Assembly (NCBI GenBank): GCA_001683735.1
Contig: LUGG01000001.1
Span: 434,001 to 498,000 of the forward strand
DNA: 64,000 nt
Origin: Grifola frondosa
Lineage: Eukaryota > Basidiomycota > Agaricomycetes > Polyporales > Grifolaceae
Direction of reading: 5' to 3'
Shown in pieces: positions 1 through 9,962 of the stretch. The translations under genes were made by a program, and so were the position numbers. The notes beneath the pieces were generated by a model. That model was given only the letters and a program-made list of their open reading frames with translations, was not told where the DNA came from and ran no database searches. The stretch's first letter is position 1; every line of letters starts with the position of its first letter.

Positions 1-143
1 CTCCACCGGTTCTGGCAGATGTGGGGGACGTGCACGGGGTGCTCGCGGCCATCGCGCAGAAGCACTTTCGGGAAACGACCGCGAAAGAGGTGGACACGCT
101 GGCATCATTCATGTGTGCCGTGAAGGCTAAAGGTAAGCCGTGA
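1..143 (+). CDS. C-terminal tail of an unidentified gene (5' truncated by window)
   Basis: An open frame runs from base 3 to a TGA at 141-143 and would give about 46 residues, opening PPVLADVGDVHGVLAAIAQ. It has codon-like third-position GC bias and contains an AAG/GTAAGC sequence just before the stop, so the stop could instead lie inside an intron. I do not recognise the family and no upstream sequence is available. It could be the end of a gene starting outside the window or non-coding sequence. Confidence 0.35.
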   Translation, partial: PPVLADVGDVHGVLAAIAQKHFRETTAKEVDTLASFMCAVKAKGKP

Positions 144-982
144 TCATTTGGTTGTGTGTGATGTGTCGAGATTGAGCGAATGGCTATGAGTGCCAATGTC
201 ATGGGCGACAGTGGGCGCAGTGCATCCGGCGACGCATCTGGCAGATGTTTACCGTGCCAGTCCGTGGCGAGTTGGAGAACCCTCTGGCTCGCTGGCAGGT
301 GCTGGCCCTAGATTTCATATGTGAATGCCGTCGTTCCTCTGTGTGATGACCACGGAGGTGTGGCGGAGATGTCGAGAACACTGTGTTGTTTTGGTGTATT
401 TTTGCCGACAGCTGATGTGACGCACGACAGCGAGGATGCAGATGTGAAGTGCTGGCCAATGAGCGACGTTGCCCTGGCTCGGCATTCCCGGCTCGGTGGC
501 TATTGGCAGCCAATGGGAGCGAAGACGAAAATAGCGATCTATCAGAGGCAGTGGCAGTTGGCGGCAGTTGGCAGCAACTTATAGCTGTGCTATTTACGGC
601 CATCTCGTGCGCATACCGTGTCCACCCAATCTGCCAATGCTCAACAACCTCCTCAAGGCCTCCGCAAGGGGTTTCTCTTGTTTCCTGGGTAACAGCGATG
701 AGAATTCCTCTATCTTCGTAACAACCTTCCCTCCTTCTATGCCATTCCCCATCTTTATAAACCCCCCTCCCTCTCTCATCTTCTCTATCTTCCCTCCCTC
801 TCTCTCGTCTTCGTACTCGTCTTCGCAGCAGCGCTGCTTTACTTCTCTTCGTGAGTCCTCGTCACTTGGTACCTCTCAAACATTGCTAATTCTATCATCA
901 GTCGCAGATTATCGCTGCTCGCCATCGGCTTTTTTACATTCGTTGAAGCTTGCTTCCCCGTGTCGCCTACCTTTACGCAGCC
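144..982. other. Intergenic region upstream of the secreted-protein gene
   Basis: No gene is supported here. The distal half holds nothing I recognise. The proximal part (from about 750) is promoter-like: a TATA-type element followed by a long pyrimidine-rich run up to about 850, leading to the ATG at 983. Overlapping short open frames on both strands have no protein-like composition. Confidence 0.5.
753..850 (+). promoter_or_regulatory. TATA-like element and CT-rich initiator tract
   Basis: The sequence TTTATAAA lies at about 753-760 and is followed by an almost pure C/T stretch to about 850. TATA plus CT-rich initiation region is the usual design of highly expressed filamentous-fungal promoters. 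It precedes the secreted-protein start at 983. Role inferred from position and sequence only. Confidence 0.5.
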
Positions 983-2360
983 ATGAAGTTCTCTCACTCT
1001 CTTTCTACTCTCCTTGTGCTCCTCCCCGTCTTTGCTCAATATGTTGCGGCCACTCCTGTGGTGAGTTCCAGGTGATGGCCCATGGCACGCTAATACTCAC
1101 ATATCGTATAACACAAGGGCTTCTCATCTGGCACGCGAACAGGCCAAAAGGGGACTCTAATGCTTCCGGATCTGGAAAGGGCGGCAACAACAACGCCGCC
1201 GCCTCTTCTTCGGTTGCTGCTGCCTCTTCAACGTCGGCCGCAGCCACAGCAACCTCATCGGCGGCCTCGGGTGATGAGCAATCCTCATTAAGTATGCTTT
1301 CTTCCTGTCCTTTTCGCGCTCTTGCTTACCCGCACTTCAGCGCTCGACCCCTCCGTAGTTGCAACAGGCTTTGAGAACAACGGCCAGGATCAGCCCACTG
1401 CCGGCCAGGTCGCATCCCTGACCTCCAGCAACAACTTCATCAACTTCTGCCTCACCGTTCCCCAGCTCCCTATTACGAACGGCCAGCAGATCACGACCGG
1501 CTCATGCAACCCCGCGCCTATGGGTGTCATCGCGGCCCAGACGAACATGCCCTCGAGCAAGTTCGTGTTCCCTACGAACGGCGGCACGGTCGCGCCGAAC
1601 ACGAACTTCACCATTCAGATGGCGGTCTCGCACCTCAATACCGGCAACTTCGTGAATGCGGAAGAGAACTTCTTCGCCGCGCCTCAGGTCGTGGATTCTG
1701 CGGGTGACATCACGGGACATTCGCACGTCGTCATCGAGCAGCTCTCCGCGCTCGACCAGACCACCCCGACGGACCCCACCAAGTTTGCATTCTTCAAGGG
1801 TCTGAACGATCCCGCGCAGAATGGCATCCTTACTGCGACCGTTGCCGGTGGCCTCCCCGCGGGCGCATACCGCCTCGCGTCGATCAACACTGCCGCTAAC
1901 CACCAGCCTGCGCTCGTTGCGGTCGCCCAGCACGGATCGCTCGATGACAGTGCGTCATTCATTGTATCTAAATAGCTGGCTGCTAATGTTCGTCCTCTGC
2001 TTTCCCTGTTCTGCGATGACGTTGTCAATTTTCAGTGGTCTACGTAAGTCACATTGTATCTAGTGCCGGCCCATCCGTACTGATCACTCGATACAGTTCA
2101 CCGTCGCAGACGCCGCCGCCGCTGCGCCCCCCGCTTCGTCCGCCGCTGCTGCCACTACTGCCGCTGCCGCTACTACTGCCGCCGCCGCAAGTTCCGCCGC
2201 CTCGAGCACCGCAACCGTTGCGATCAAGGGCGCGAACACCGGCAAGCAGCCCGGCGTGCAGGGCGGCTTCGCGAAGGGCGGGAACAACGCTGCCGCGCCC
2301 AGCCAGAAGGCGGCTCCGGGATTCGGCGCGGCGGGCTTCAAGAACGGGCGCGCGTTCTGA
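983..2360 (+). CDS. Small secreted Ala/Ser-rich basidiomycete protein, function unknown
   Basis: The first 24 or so residues from the ATG at 983 (MKFSHSLSTLLVLLPVFAQ...) form a signal peptide, so the product should be secreted. A linker rich in Gly, Asn, Ala and Ser follows, then a conserved core of about 200 residues starting near LDPSVVATGFENNG. The C-terminus is an Ala/Thr/Ser-rich tail ending KNGRAF. I recognise the core as a widespread Agaricomycete secreted family without a known function; members are often misnamed ribosomal protein S17. Exons I read: 983-1060, about 1143 or 1180 to 1291, 1341-1949, an 8-nt exon 2036-2043, and 2097-2360. The first junction is uncertain because the consensus donor at 1061 and nearest acceptor at 1117 do not keep frame. 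Confidence 0.75.
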
Positions 2361-2641
2361 GCGGACGATGTATTCTGGGAGCGGTCGCTTGAGAGATGCT
2401 GTGCATTGCGATGATTCGTTCGATTGTAAAATTGCTGTTTTTTGTGATTCTTGTCTCTTTAGACGAGCGCGTCTCTGGCGAGACGGGTAGCGTCTTTGAA
2501 TAGACGCAGGATTGGGTTTCTTGGGACTCCTGGTGTGCTCTTGTGTGTGCGTTCACCTTGAGCTTATTAGAGCGGAGAAGCTGCTCGATATCTCAACATA
2601 AGATCATGAACAGGACATTGAGAAACGCGTATAAATGATAG

Positions 2642-4511
2642 TTATTGCAAATAGACCGTTACATTGGGAGTAGGAGTGTAGAGACGGCTTAATATACGGA
2701 CACGTATATGAAATGCCAATTCGGTGTTGGCTGCAGCGGTGAATTCGCGCGGTGATATGCGTTTACACAAAGCAATGCATCGTTGGTATTTAGCTTTAGC
2801 ACGAGTGTTAGTTCGGATGCGGCACAAGAGGGCCACGAACCAAACCAATATTTCACTCTGAGAACCTTCTCCCATTGTGGGTAAATGTGCGACGGCGTCA
2901 GAAATTAATTCTGTGCTCGTGCGGCCTACCACTGTATCAGCACTGCTCCCCGGCGCGTCTCCGAACTTGCGTTCCTCATCAAGCGACTCCACGTCATAAA
3001 GAGAGATATCGCATTCATGTGCAGAGGACGCGTAGCCGTGGTCGAGCGGCGCACCGAGGGGCTCGATGAAGCTGAGGGCGGCGAAGCGCAGCGAGGCGTC
3101 CTGCTCGCAGACGAAGGACGGACGGCTCGCGTCGTTCTGTCCGGCGCCCGACGGGTCGACCGCGCGCAGGTTGAGGATGAAGCGCGAGATGAGGATGGCT
3201 GTGATCCTAGATAGAGGTGAACGGGTCGCGATGGGGCAGTAGTAGGACGTGCACTGACGGGTCTAGGAAGGTGCTGCCGACGAAGGCGAATGTCTGTGGC
3301 GTATTGGGCGTCGGCGGGTAAGCGCGGGAGTGGGGATCTGCGTACCTGCGTAACGGAAAATATGATGTCCATGACGTTGATGATCAACAGCACGCTGTGG
3401 AATTGATGGGTTACTTCGCAGTGGTGGCGGACGCTGATCCGCTCACAGGAAATACAGTGTCCCTGTGACGTGCGTGAGGTTATGCACACAGAATACATCG
3501 CGGGAAGATCTGACCATCTCGGAGGATCACAGAGCTGAATGACGCTTTTGAGGTTGGCCTCGAGCGTGATTTTTTGGACCTTGTACGTGCGGTGCACGGT
3601 CGCTGCGAGCACGAGGATGTCGGCGAGGACGACCGCGGCCCGCGTCACCGGGATCACTGAGGGTTTGTGAGCGGGGTGTCATGCCACTCAGCGTAAAACG
3701 TGGACTTACGTCTAGATCAGAAGGATTAGTGTGTGGTATACAGGGATAGATGCGACACATACATGTTCAGGAGCTCCAGCGATATGTTGCTGTTGTTCGT
3801 GCAGTTTATTGGGGGCGGGGCCTCCAATGGTACTTGGCGCACGGACTCGAGCTCGAACTTGTTACGCTCATGTCGTGGTCCCAGGGGGAAGCAGATCTCA
3901 CCATATCAAAAGTAAAGGGGCCCAGTGATAATATGAATACCAACGAGGCCAACACCCATTGGCGACCAGAAATTGCGTACACACGGAGACTTGAGAACCC
4001 TTCATAGACCTCTCAGAGATAGAGAGCTTACTACATAGCCAATTAGCGCTCACCGGCGATAAGCACACTTTGGAGCGTTTGTGGAGACAATATTAATCGT
4101 CCCAAGACGTTGCAGCTCTAAGAATAGAAATTAGCGACAAAATAGGCTGCAGAGGTATGTCATACTTCGCTGGTCATTGGATACGCAGTAGGGAGGGTGA
4201 GGACGAGCATCAGCAGTACGGTGTATCTATTAAGCAAGAAGAAGAGGGTGGCCGCGGTGAATCGGCGCTTCCATACGAGCTGATACTCCCGATCCACGGT
4301 AATCATATACTCAAAGACGGGAAGCGCTATGGGAGAGGTTGGTGAGGATCCTGAATGACTCGAGAGACACAGAGAAGCACACACAAGTCGCTGAAACCCC
4401 ACAACAGAGAGAGATGAAACTGATCGGACAAGTCTGTTAAGCAGAATGAGTCGAGAGGTGGTGCGTCGCTCACTTTCCCTGCGCGGCCGCGATGTCAAAA
4501 GCAGATGACAT
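2642..4511 (-). CDS. DUF6533-type seven-helix integral membrane protein
   Basis: Exons on the minus strand assemble into the Agaricomycete DUF6533 family: the signature FEYMITVDREYQLVWKRRF near 4260, then hydrophobic helices including ALRVYAISGRQWVLASLVF, TRAAVVLADILVLAATV, LYFLVLLIINVMDIIFS and AILISRFILNLRAVD. The tail is acidic and hydrophilic (DVESLDEERKFGD). The family is large in mushrooms and its function is unknown; a receptor-like role is often guessed. The start is the ATG at 4509-4511 (MSSAFDIAAAQG). The N-terminal splice is uncertain, and the C-terminus may end earlier through an intron. Two oddities: the frame needs a 2-nt exon at 3710-3711, and one base too many lies in the T6 run at 3570-3575. 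Confidence 0.75.
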
Positions 4512-4583
4512 GGTTTGTGCTGAGCCGCGTGTGTTGGGTTCGGGCACTGGACAGCGGACACATCCAGTGCTAGCAAGTGTAGT

Positions 4584-4594
4584 CAATTTATAGT
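4584..4594 (-). promoter_or_regulatory. TATA-like box of the DUF6533 gene
   Basis: Read on the minus strand the sequence is ACTATAAATTG, about 75 nt upstream of the ATG at 4511. Spacing and sequence fit a TATA box; no other support. Confidence 0.4.
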
Positions 4595-5493
4595 TGCGTA
4601 ACGGAGGATATGGCCAGCCGGTCTCCTGATTTTAGGTCAGTGCCTTTTGAGGCGCGCGCATACCGTAATGATCGTCGGTGAATTCGGTCATTTCGCACGG
4701 ATGAAAGAAAGGCCCAGTGTGGTAGGATTCCAGGAAAACACCTGCAAAGAGATCAAACTCGGCATATCAAACCGTCAGCAAAGCTGTACACTGCCCACCG
4801 TCGAGCACTGGATGGGCTCTGCACGATTCGTATAGATGATTCTCATGGTTTCAAGAGGGGCTGTGATTTGATCTGAGGGTCGTCCAGAGGTAATGATGAG
4901 ACTAGAAGCCTCGCAGTACAGCCATCATGATGCGCCCGCCAGTGATAATCAGTGCATCGCGCCTATAATCATTGCGCGAACAGCTTGTACGACAGTGCGA
5001 ATGCACAAGACGTAGGCCTGTGCAAGAGACTGAACTTCATTGCTTGATACTGAGATACAGAGCAGACAATTCCGATCTATGCCACTTCGCCGAGCGTTAT
5101 GTAATCGATACCAAATTAGGCAGCTATTCAAGTACGTTCGTCCACGAAAATATTATTCGCGCAAGTTTGACAATGCGGGAGGTGTGTTTAGTCCAAAATT
5201 TGCCATGGTTGTCGGTCATGGTTATTTCATCGCAGGATAATTGGCAGTCAGTATAAGTACTGTACAGCCCAGCTTCAACAGTGTAGATATCACGCACTAG
5301 AACTTAACTTTCAAAGGGACAGCTCAATGTTTGGGGACTAATGAATATTTCAGTCGCAGTCGCCCTGGCCTGACAAGGTGCGACTGCCAAAGAGCGACAG
5401 ACATCGGTGCTCGGGTGGCTACAATAAGCCTGAACATCAACGAGGGTTTCGCAAGCTCGGCGCTCGCACGAACGAGCTACTTTATTCAGTCTC
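4595..5493. other. Intergenic region
   Basis: Lies between the promoter side of the DUF6533 gene and the 3' end of the LodB-like gene. It is AT-richer than the genes and contains only short overlapping open frames without protein-like composition. No RNA gene or repeat seen. Confidence 0.5.
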
Positions 5494-6977
5494 TCAGATA
5501 TTTTGGTTAATAGATACGTCCCTCTGTCTCGTCCAGAATTCGCCTTCGAACCTCGTCACCTGACCATAGTAGTACCTCCTCGCCTTTTGATACTTCATGC
5601 GTACCTTCTCATACATCCGCGCGATACAGTCGATCACGTCTGGATTTGACTCAGGATCCTTTATTGATCCAGATAGATGGCGACCAAGGATGGCCCCAAC
5701 ATACTTCCCCATCTCAATTGCGGTGATCATGCCCTGAGACGAAAGAGGATCGAACGCCATGGCAGCGTCGCCAACCGCGCACCAGCCCGGACTACATCTC
5801 TGGCCTATTTCGGAGTCGTTGTACGTCTGTACAGCACCGCATGGCTCGAGAAAGGATGAATTGGCCGCGGTGCATCGCGGGAACTGTGCTTGCCTCCCAG
5901 GGAGAACAAGGGGCTCGTATGCGCTGTCTTGCAGCGCCTGCGCTACGTGCGTGGTGTGCGCGTGGAGAAGCTCGTTAAAACCGTCCAAAGTGCGTGCCTG
6001 ACGTGCCGAAGGATCTGAGGCGTCTGTATGGTATGCAACTAGGCGCAATGCATGAGGAAGTTGGGCGGTGTACCACCAGCCGGATGAGGCAGCTTCGATA
6101 AGAGTACGTCGGTCTCGGTCAGGTGCATGATGGGGAGAGTGGTCGGCGTTAGAACTGAACAGCGCGTAAAAAGAAAGAAGAGAGTCGAGTTTGGTTGTAT
6201 TCGCGCCGAGCTAGAGAAGAATCGCTTGTCAGTATCACCACATGGAGCCAGCAATGATATTGACTTTGTGCGCAAGCGACGCTTTCCTTCCGGTCGCATC
6301 GACTAGCCATATCGCACGGAAGGTCTTCTGGATAGATGATTCCTCGATGCCATCCACGTTTACTTCCCAGCCACCCGAGATCCGCCGCACCCCCGTGAAA
6401 CGCCCCCTTTCGAGCTTACGAGAATTTGCTGCGCCTGAACCACTATCTCCGACATGAGCCGGCGGAGAGCATGCATCGCGCACAGCATCTCGCAGGGTCT
6501 CGTCAAAATGCGCACGGTCGAGGTGCCAGCCCATCCCGTAGGGATTCATGATCGGATAGGTCTCCTCAATGTGCTCCGACAGCCATGCTGACGCGTTTCC
6601 TGTACATAACCCGTGGTTCCCGACGGAGGTGTCCTCTTGAAGCCGACTCAATAGAGCAGAACTGAGGTAGCCCAAGGTAGGCTTCGCGGAGGGAGGGAGG
6701 GATTCGCCTATCTCAACGTGAGTTCAGTGATGAGGTGTTATTGCCTCTCGATGAGCATACCTTGAACACCTCTGGATCGGAGTCATCTAGGAGAAGAAAT
6801 TTCGAGTCTGGATTGCATCGGATAAGAGAGAGTGCAGTTGCACAGCCTGCAGGGCCTCCGCCCACAATTATCACTGGATAGAAATGAGCTGTTGCTTTTG
6901 CTTTAGTAGTTCGTATTAATCGACATACCATCATAAATAGGTTCGCTCTCCGTGGAATCTGACTCCTTCAACGACAT
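5494..6977 (-). CDS. LodB-like FAD-dependent flavoprotein
   Basis: The protein begins MSLKESDSTESEPIYD and enters a Rossmann FAD-binding fold with GGGPAG at about residues 21-26. It then carries the block IGESLPPSAKPTLGYLSS, a GMGWHLDRAHFDETLRDA motif, the VDATGRKASLAHK segment and a late second FAD contact (WCAVGDAAMAFDPLSSQGM). These motifs match LodB/halogenase-like flavoproteins. In bacteria LodB is required to build the CTQ cofactor of the neighbouring oxidase LodA. A LodA-like gene lies 3 kb away in divergent orientation, which strongly suggests a maturation role, but this is inference. Four exons read cleanly; introns end near 6185, 6713 and 6880. The halogenase lysine cannot be assigned, so a tailoring oxygenase remains possible. 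The frame is intact throughout. Confidence 0.8.
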
Positions 6978-7795
6978 GTTAAGCTGTACGGTAGACCTGA
7001 ATATGTGCGGCGGCGCAAAGGCAAACCAATAGTTATTATAAGCATTCCTAGCTCTGCGCTATAACTTGAGCTCGAGAATGGTATCAGCTGGTCTGCCAGG
7101 GATATGGTCGCGATGTACCCCGACTACCTTTGTCAGTCAAGCATCCGTCACACGTTTTGGGGAGCATGTCAGAAAGACGGGATAAGTATATCATCGAGAC
7201 TAGTATTTACTAGATCTGAACCGTAAGTAATAGATTTTGTGAAGACGCCGACATTTAGCGCCCAAATTGAACACTAGATCCGATCGGCGATCTACAGGCT
7301 GCCACTCGATGCATGCTGGCTGCTGCGTGGCTTCGGCCAAGGCAGTTCTCCGGTCCAGGTAGCGGTTATGGAGAGCGCTCGCACATATCTTTCCGACGAT
7401 ATGCTATTAATGAGACTAGCGTCTGGAGCATAATTACCTCAATTTCCTTCCATGCCATTGGAATGACTCATGGAATCATAACTCGCACAACGTGTGCACG
7501 TTTTTTCACAACAATCACCGCTAGAATAGTCATGTGAGTAGATGAACTGACCATTTTGCGACGTTCAGCAGCATTGTAGGATCAATTGGTCCCTGTTACG
7601 CGCAGTCGAGAATGACAGCTTCTCTTCCACTACTCGACTTTGCATCGCGCTCGTGCCTTTGGGCAGAGATAGCTTCTTTTGGAGGCATCATGGGCTCTCT
7701 CCCGATATCTTGGAGCAGGATAGCTACGTACCTATTCATATACTTCAACCAACAATCAGACGGGCTCTGCTGTTTCCACGAAACTTCGTACCAAC
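6978..7795. promoter_or_regulatory. Divergent intergenic region between LodB-like and ferritin-like genes
   Basis: 818 bp separate the two divergent start codons, so this must hold both promoters and allows shared control. No coding frame with protein-like composition and no clear TATA box was seen. Joint regulation is an inference from orientation. Confidence 0.5.
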
Positions 7796-9202
7796 ATGCC
7801 CTCTCCTGAAAGCTATCCTATCTTTGCTCCAGCACCTGGTCCACCGCAAAAATGGACCAAAGACGTATTGATTCAACATATGCAGTCGGTGAGCGACAGC
7901 CTACTTGTTTTAACCGCGGGCTATCTACTCACGCTAGAGGCAGGCTATGCAAGTTGAACTCAGTACCATTCCTCTATACATCTGCGCATTAAATAGCATC
8001 ATACCGGATAACGGCGGACCTAGCAGCAATGCCCGTGTTAGCATACTAGGTGAGATAATGGATTCGTTAGATCATCGTTAACTGACCTATCCTTCAGCGG
8101 TTGTGGAGCAGGAGATGCTCCATCTTTCCCTTGCCGGCAACATGCTGCGCGCTCTGGGTGGAAAGCAGGCGCTGTACGACAAGGGCTTTATGCCGACATA
8201 TCCCTCTAAGATTTTATATGACGAGATCGACATGCAGTTAAGAGCCGCCGACAAGAAAAACATTGAAAACTTTCTCAAGGCAAGTTCGGCCGTTGTGTAT
8301 ATAGTTGGTTTCTCCTCACGGGATGCTCTCGCACAGCTCGAAGCGCCGTATAAGCCCCCTGTTGAAACTTCCCATATGATGTTCAAAGTTAATCTGCTCC
8401 CGGGATACAGGAGTATTGGGATGTTCTACGAACATGTCGAGACTGGTAGGCTTCGTGCAAAGTCTGATGGCAACGATGATTAATTTGGACATGTCCAGGT
8501 ATCAAGGAATTGTGGAAGGATAACAAATATCTCTTCAAGGACAACCACGACAAGCAGTTCTCGGGAGCAGACTTCTTCAACACCCAGATGGTGGTTATCC
8601 AGGATGAGCGGACAGCGCTTCGGGCGCTCAAGACCATCGTCGATCAGGGCGAGGGCAGCATAGGTGTTCCCGACTCGCACTACGCTACCTTTGTGGGTCT
8701 TTACTCGGAGCGCAAGAAGTGGACATGTTACGAGTACATCGACGAACCGACTACTGACAAATACAAGAGCGACCCTCTCATCTACCAGGTATACTCATTT
8801 ATCTGATGCCTGGCTGGGATCTAAAACTTCCCCACTAGCTCTCGCTCGCCTTCGATGCTTCGTACTGCTATCTCCTTCAGGTGATCGACCGCCTGTGGCT
8901 GGAGCAGAACCCGACCGTGCGGAAGCACCTCATGCGGACCATTCACCGCGTCATGCTCGACATCACGCCGCCGCTCGGGAATCTGCTCGTCCCAGCAGAA
9001 CTTTCAGGGCAAGCATCCCGCGCCTTGCTTTAACTTCTATCCCCCGGACAAGGATGATGCGCTGTCGCCAGGTGACTTGTACAATGCGCTGGTGAAGGAG
9101 GCTCAGAAGGCTTCGAATTTGGGTGGCGATAATGTGAAGGCGGTGATGACGAAGATCCTGTTCGTGCTCGATGCTATCACTCCGAATCCTCCTGAATTTT
9201 GA
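7796..9202 (+). CDS. Ferritin-like domain protein of the VioB/RebD (PF12902) type
   Basis: The product starts MPSPESYPIFAPAPGPPQKW. It shows the ferritin-like four-helix pattern: MQVELSTIPLYICALNSI (first ligand Glu), VVEQEMLHLSLAGNMLRALGG (the ExxH ligand pair), then QGEGS and DSHYATF (further Glu and His ligands). This matches the iminophenylpyruvate dimer synthase/VioB-RebD ferritin-like domain, an oxidative metal-dependent fold. Here it stands alone rather than fused. Six exons read: 7796-7888, 7944-8049, 8098-8279, 8337-8445, 8499-8788 and 8839-9202. The fourth intron-like gap, 8280-8336, uses a GC donor (AAG/GCAAGT) and contains no stop, so it could be retained. One surplus base near 8991 must be skipped to keep the conserved C-terminus. 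Its substrate is unknown; its place between LodA- and LodB-like genes suggests a shared pathway. Confidence 0.78.
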
Positions 9203-9962
9203 GTAGCGAGTAGTATTTTTGGTGCGAAGCAATATTTGAGCGTATGTGTACAGCACTGTACATCATTCAATCTGTATTTGGTGCTATTTGTCAACGGCTT
9301 TAGATTTAAACATGCACAAACATATCCAGCACTCCCGATCAGGCTTCGGGTTTGCGTCTGTGAATATGTACGTATTTCTCAGTCGCTTTTCAACCGAATA
9401 CGAAGAGAATATGCGGAACTTCGATGTAAGAGAAAGTATGACTTCTATCATGATATGACTCCGATCTATCTTATTGGCTTAGATGGGGAGCGATATAGCT
9501 GGCGATGCGAGTCGTGGCGGATTCGTTTGTGTGGTAGGCATCAACTCGCTACCTCTGGTCTCGACGCCCAATTTCCCCGGCCAGTAATGTAATACAACAG
9601 TCTCAGCTGACTTTCTCTTAGGGTGCCTTCGATGACATGATGGATGGTGTTACAATGCATCAGATGTCCGTCATGTCAAGGCTGTATGACTAGTTTTGCT
9701 TCCATTACTCCATTTACGTTTTAATCCAGAGATCAACTAACCTTGTTTGATCAGATAATACTGCCCGAGGTATGGTACTTTCTGATTCCATTTCTCATTA
9801 CATGCAGCTTACACGACTCAGAGCCTGGGAAGCGCTAGATGCCAACAGCAACACTGTAACGCGCAAGACCTTGTTGGACGCAATTTATACTCCCCAGTCA
9901 TTCCTTAGCTGTGTTGGAACCCCCCCCCGCGCCCGATCCCAACTTTTGATAGCAATTGTATC
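9203..9962. other. Intergenic region before the LodA-like gene
   Basis: No gene supported. It should hold the LodA-like promoter; no confident TATA box was found. A run of nine C (about 9920-9928) lies some 35 nt before the LodA ATG in the likely 5' leader. Confidence 0.45.

Noticed and set aside
1502..1933. Antisense open frame of 143 codons opposite the secreted protein
   Set aside because: Arg-rich, codon-biased shadow of the GC-rich sense exon with no independent features.
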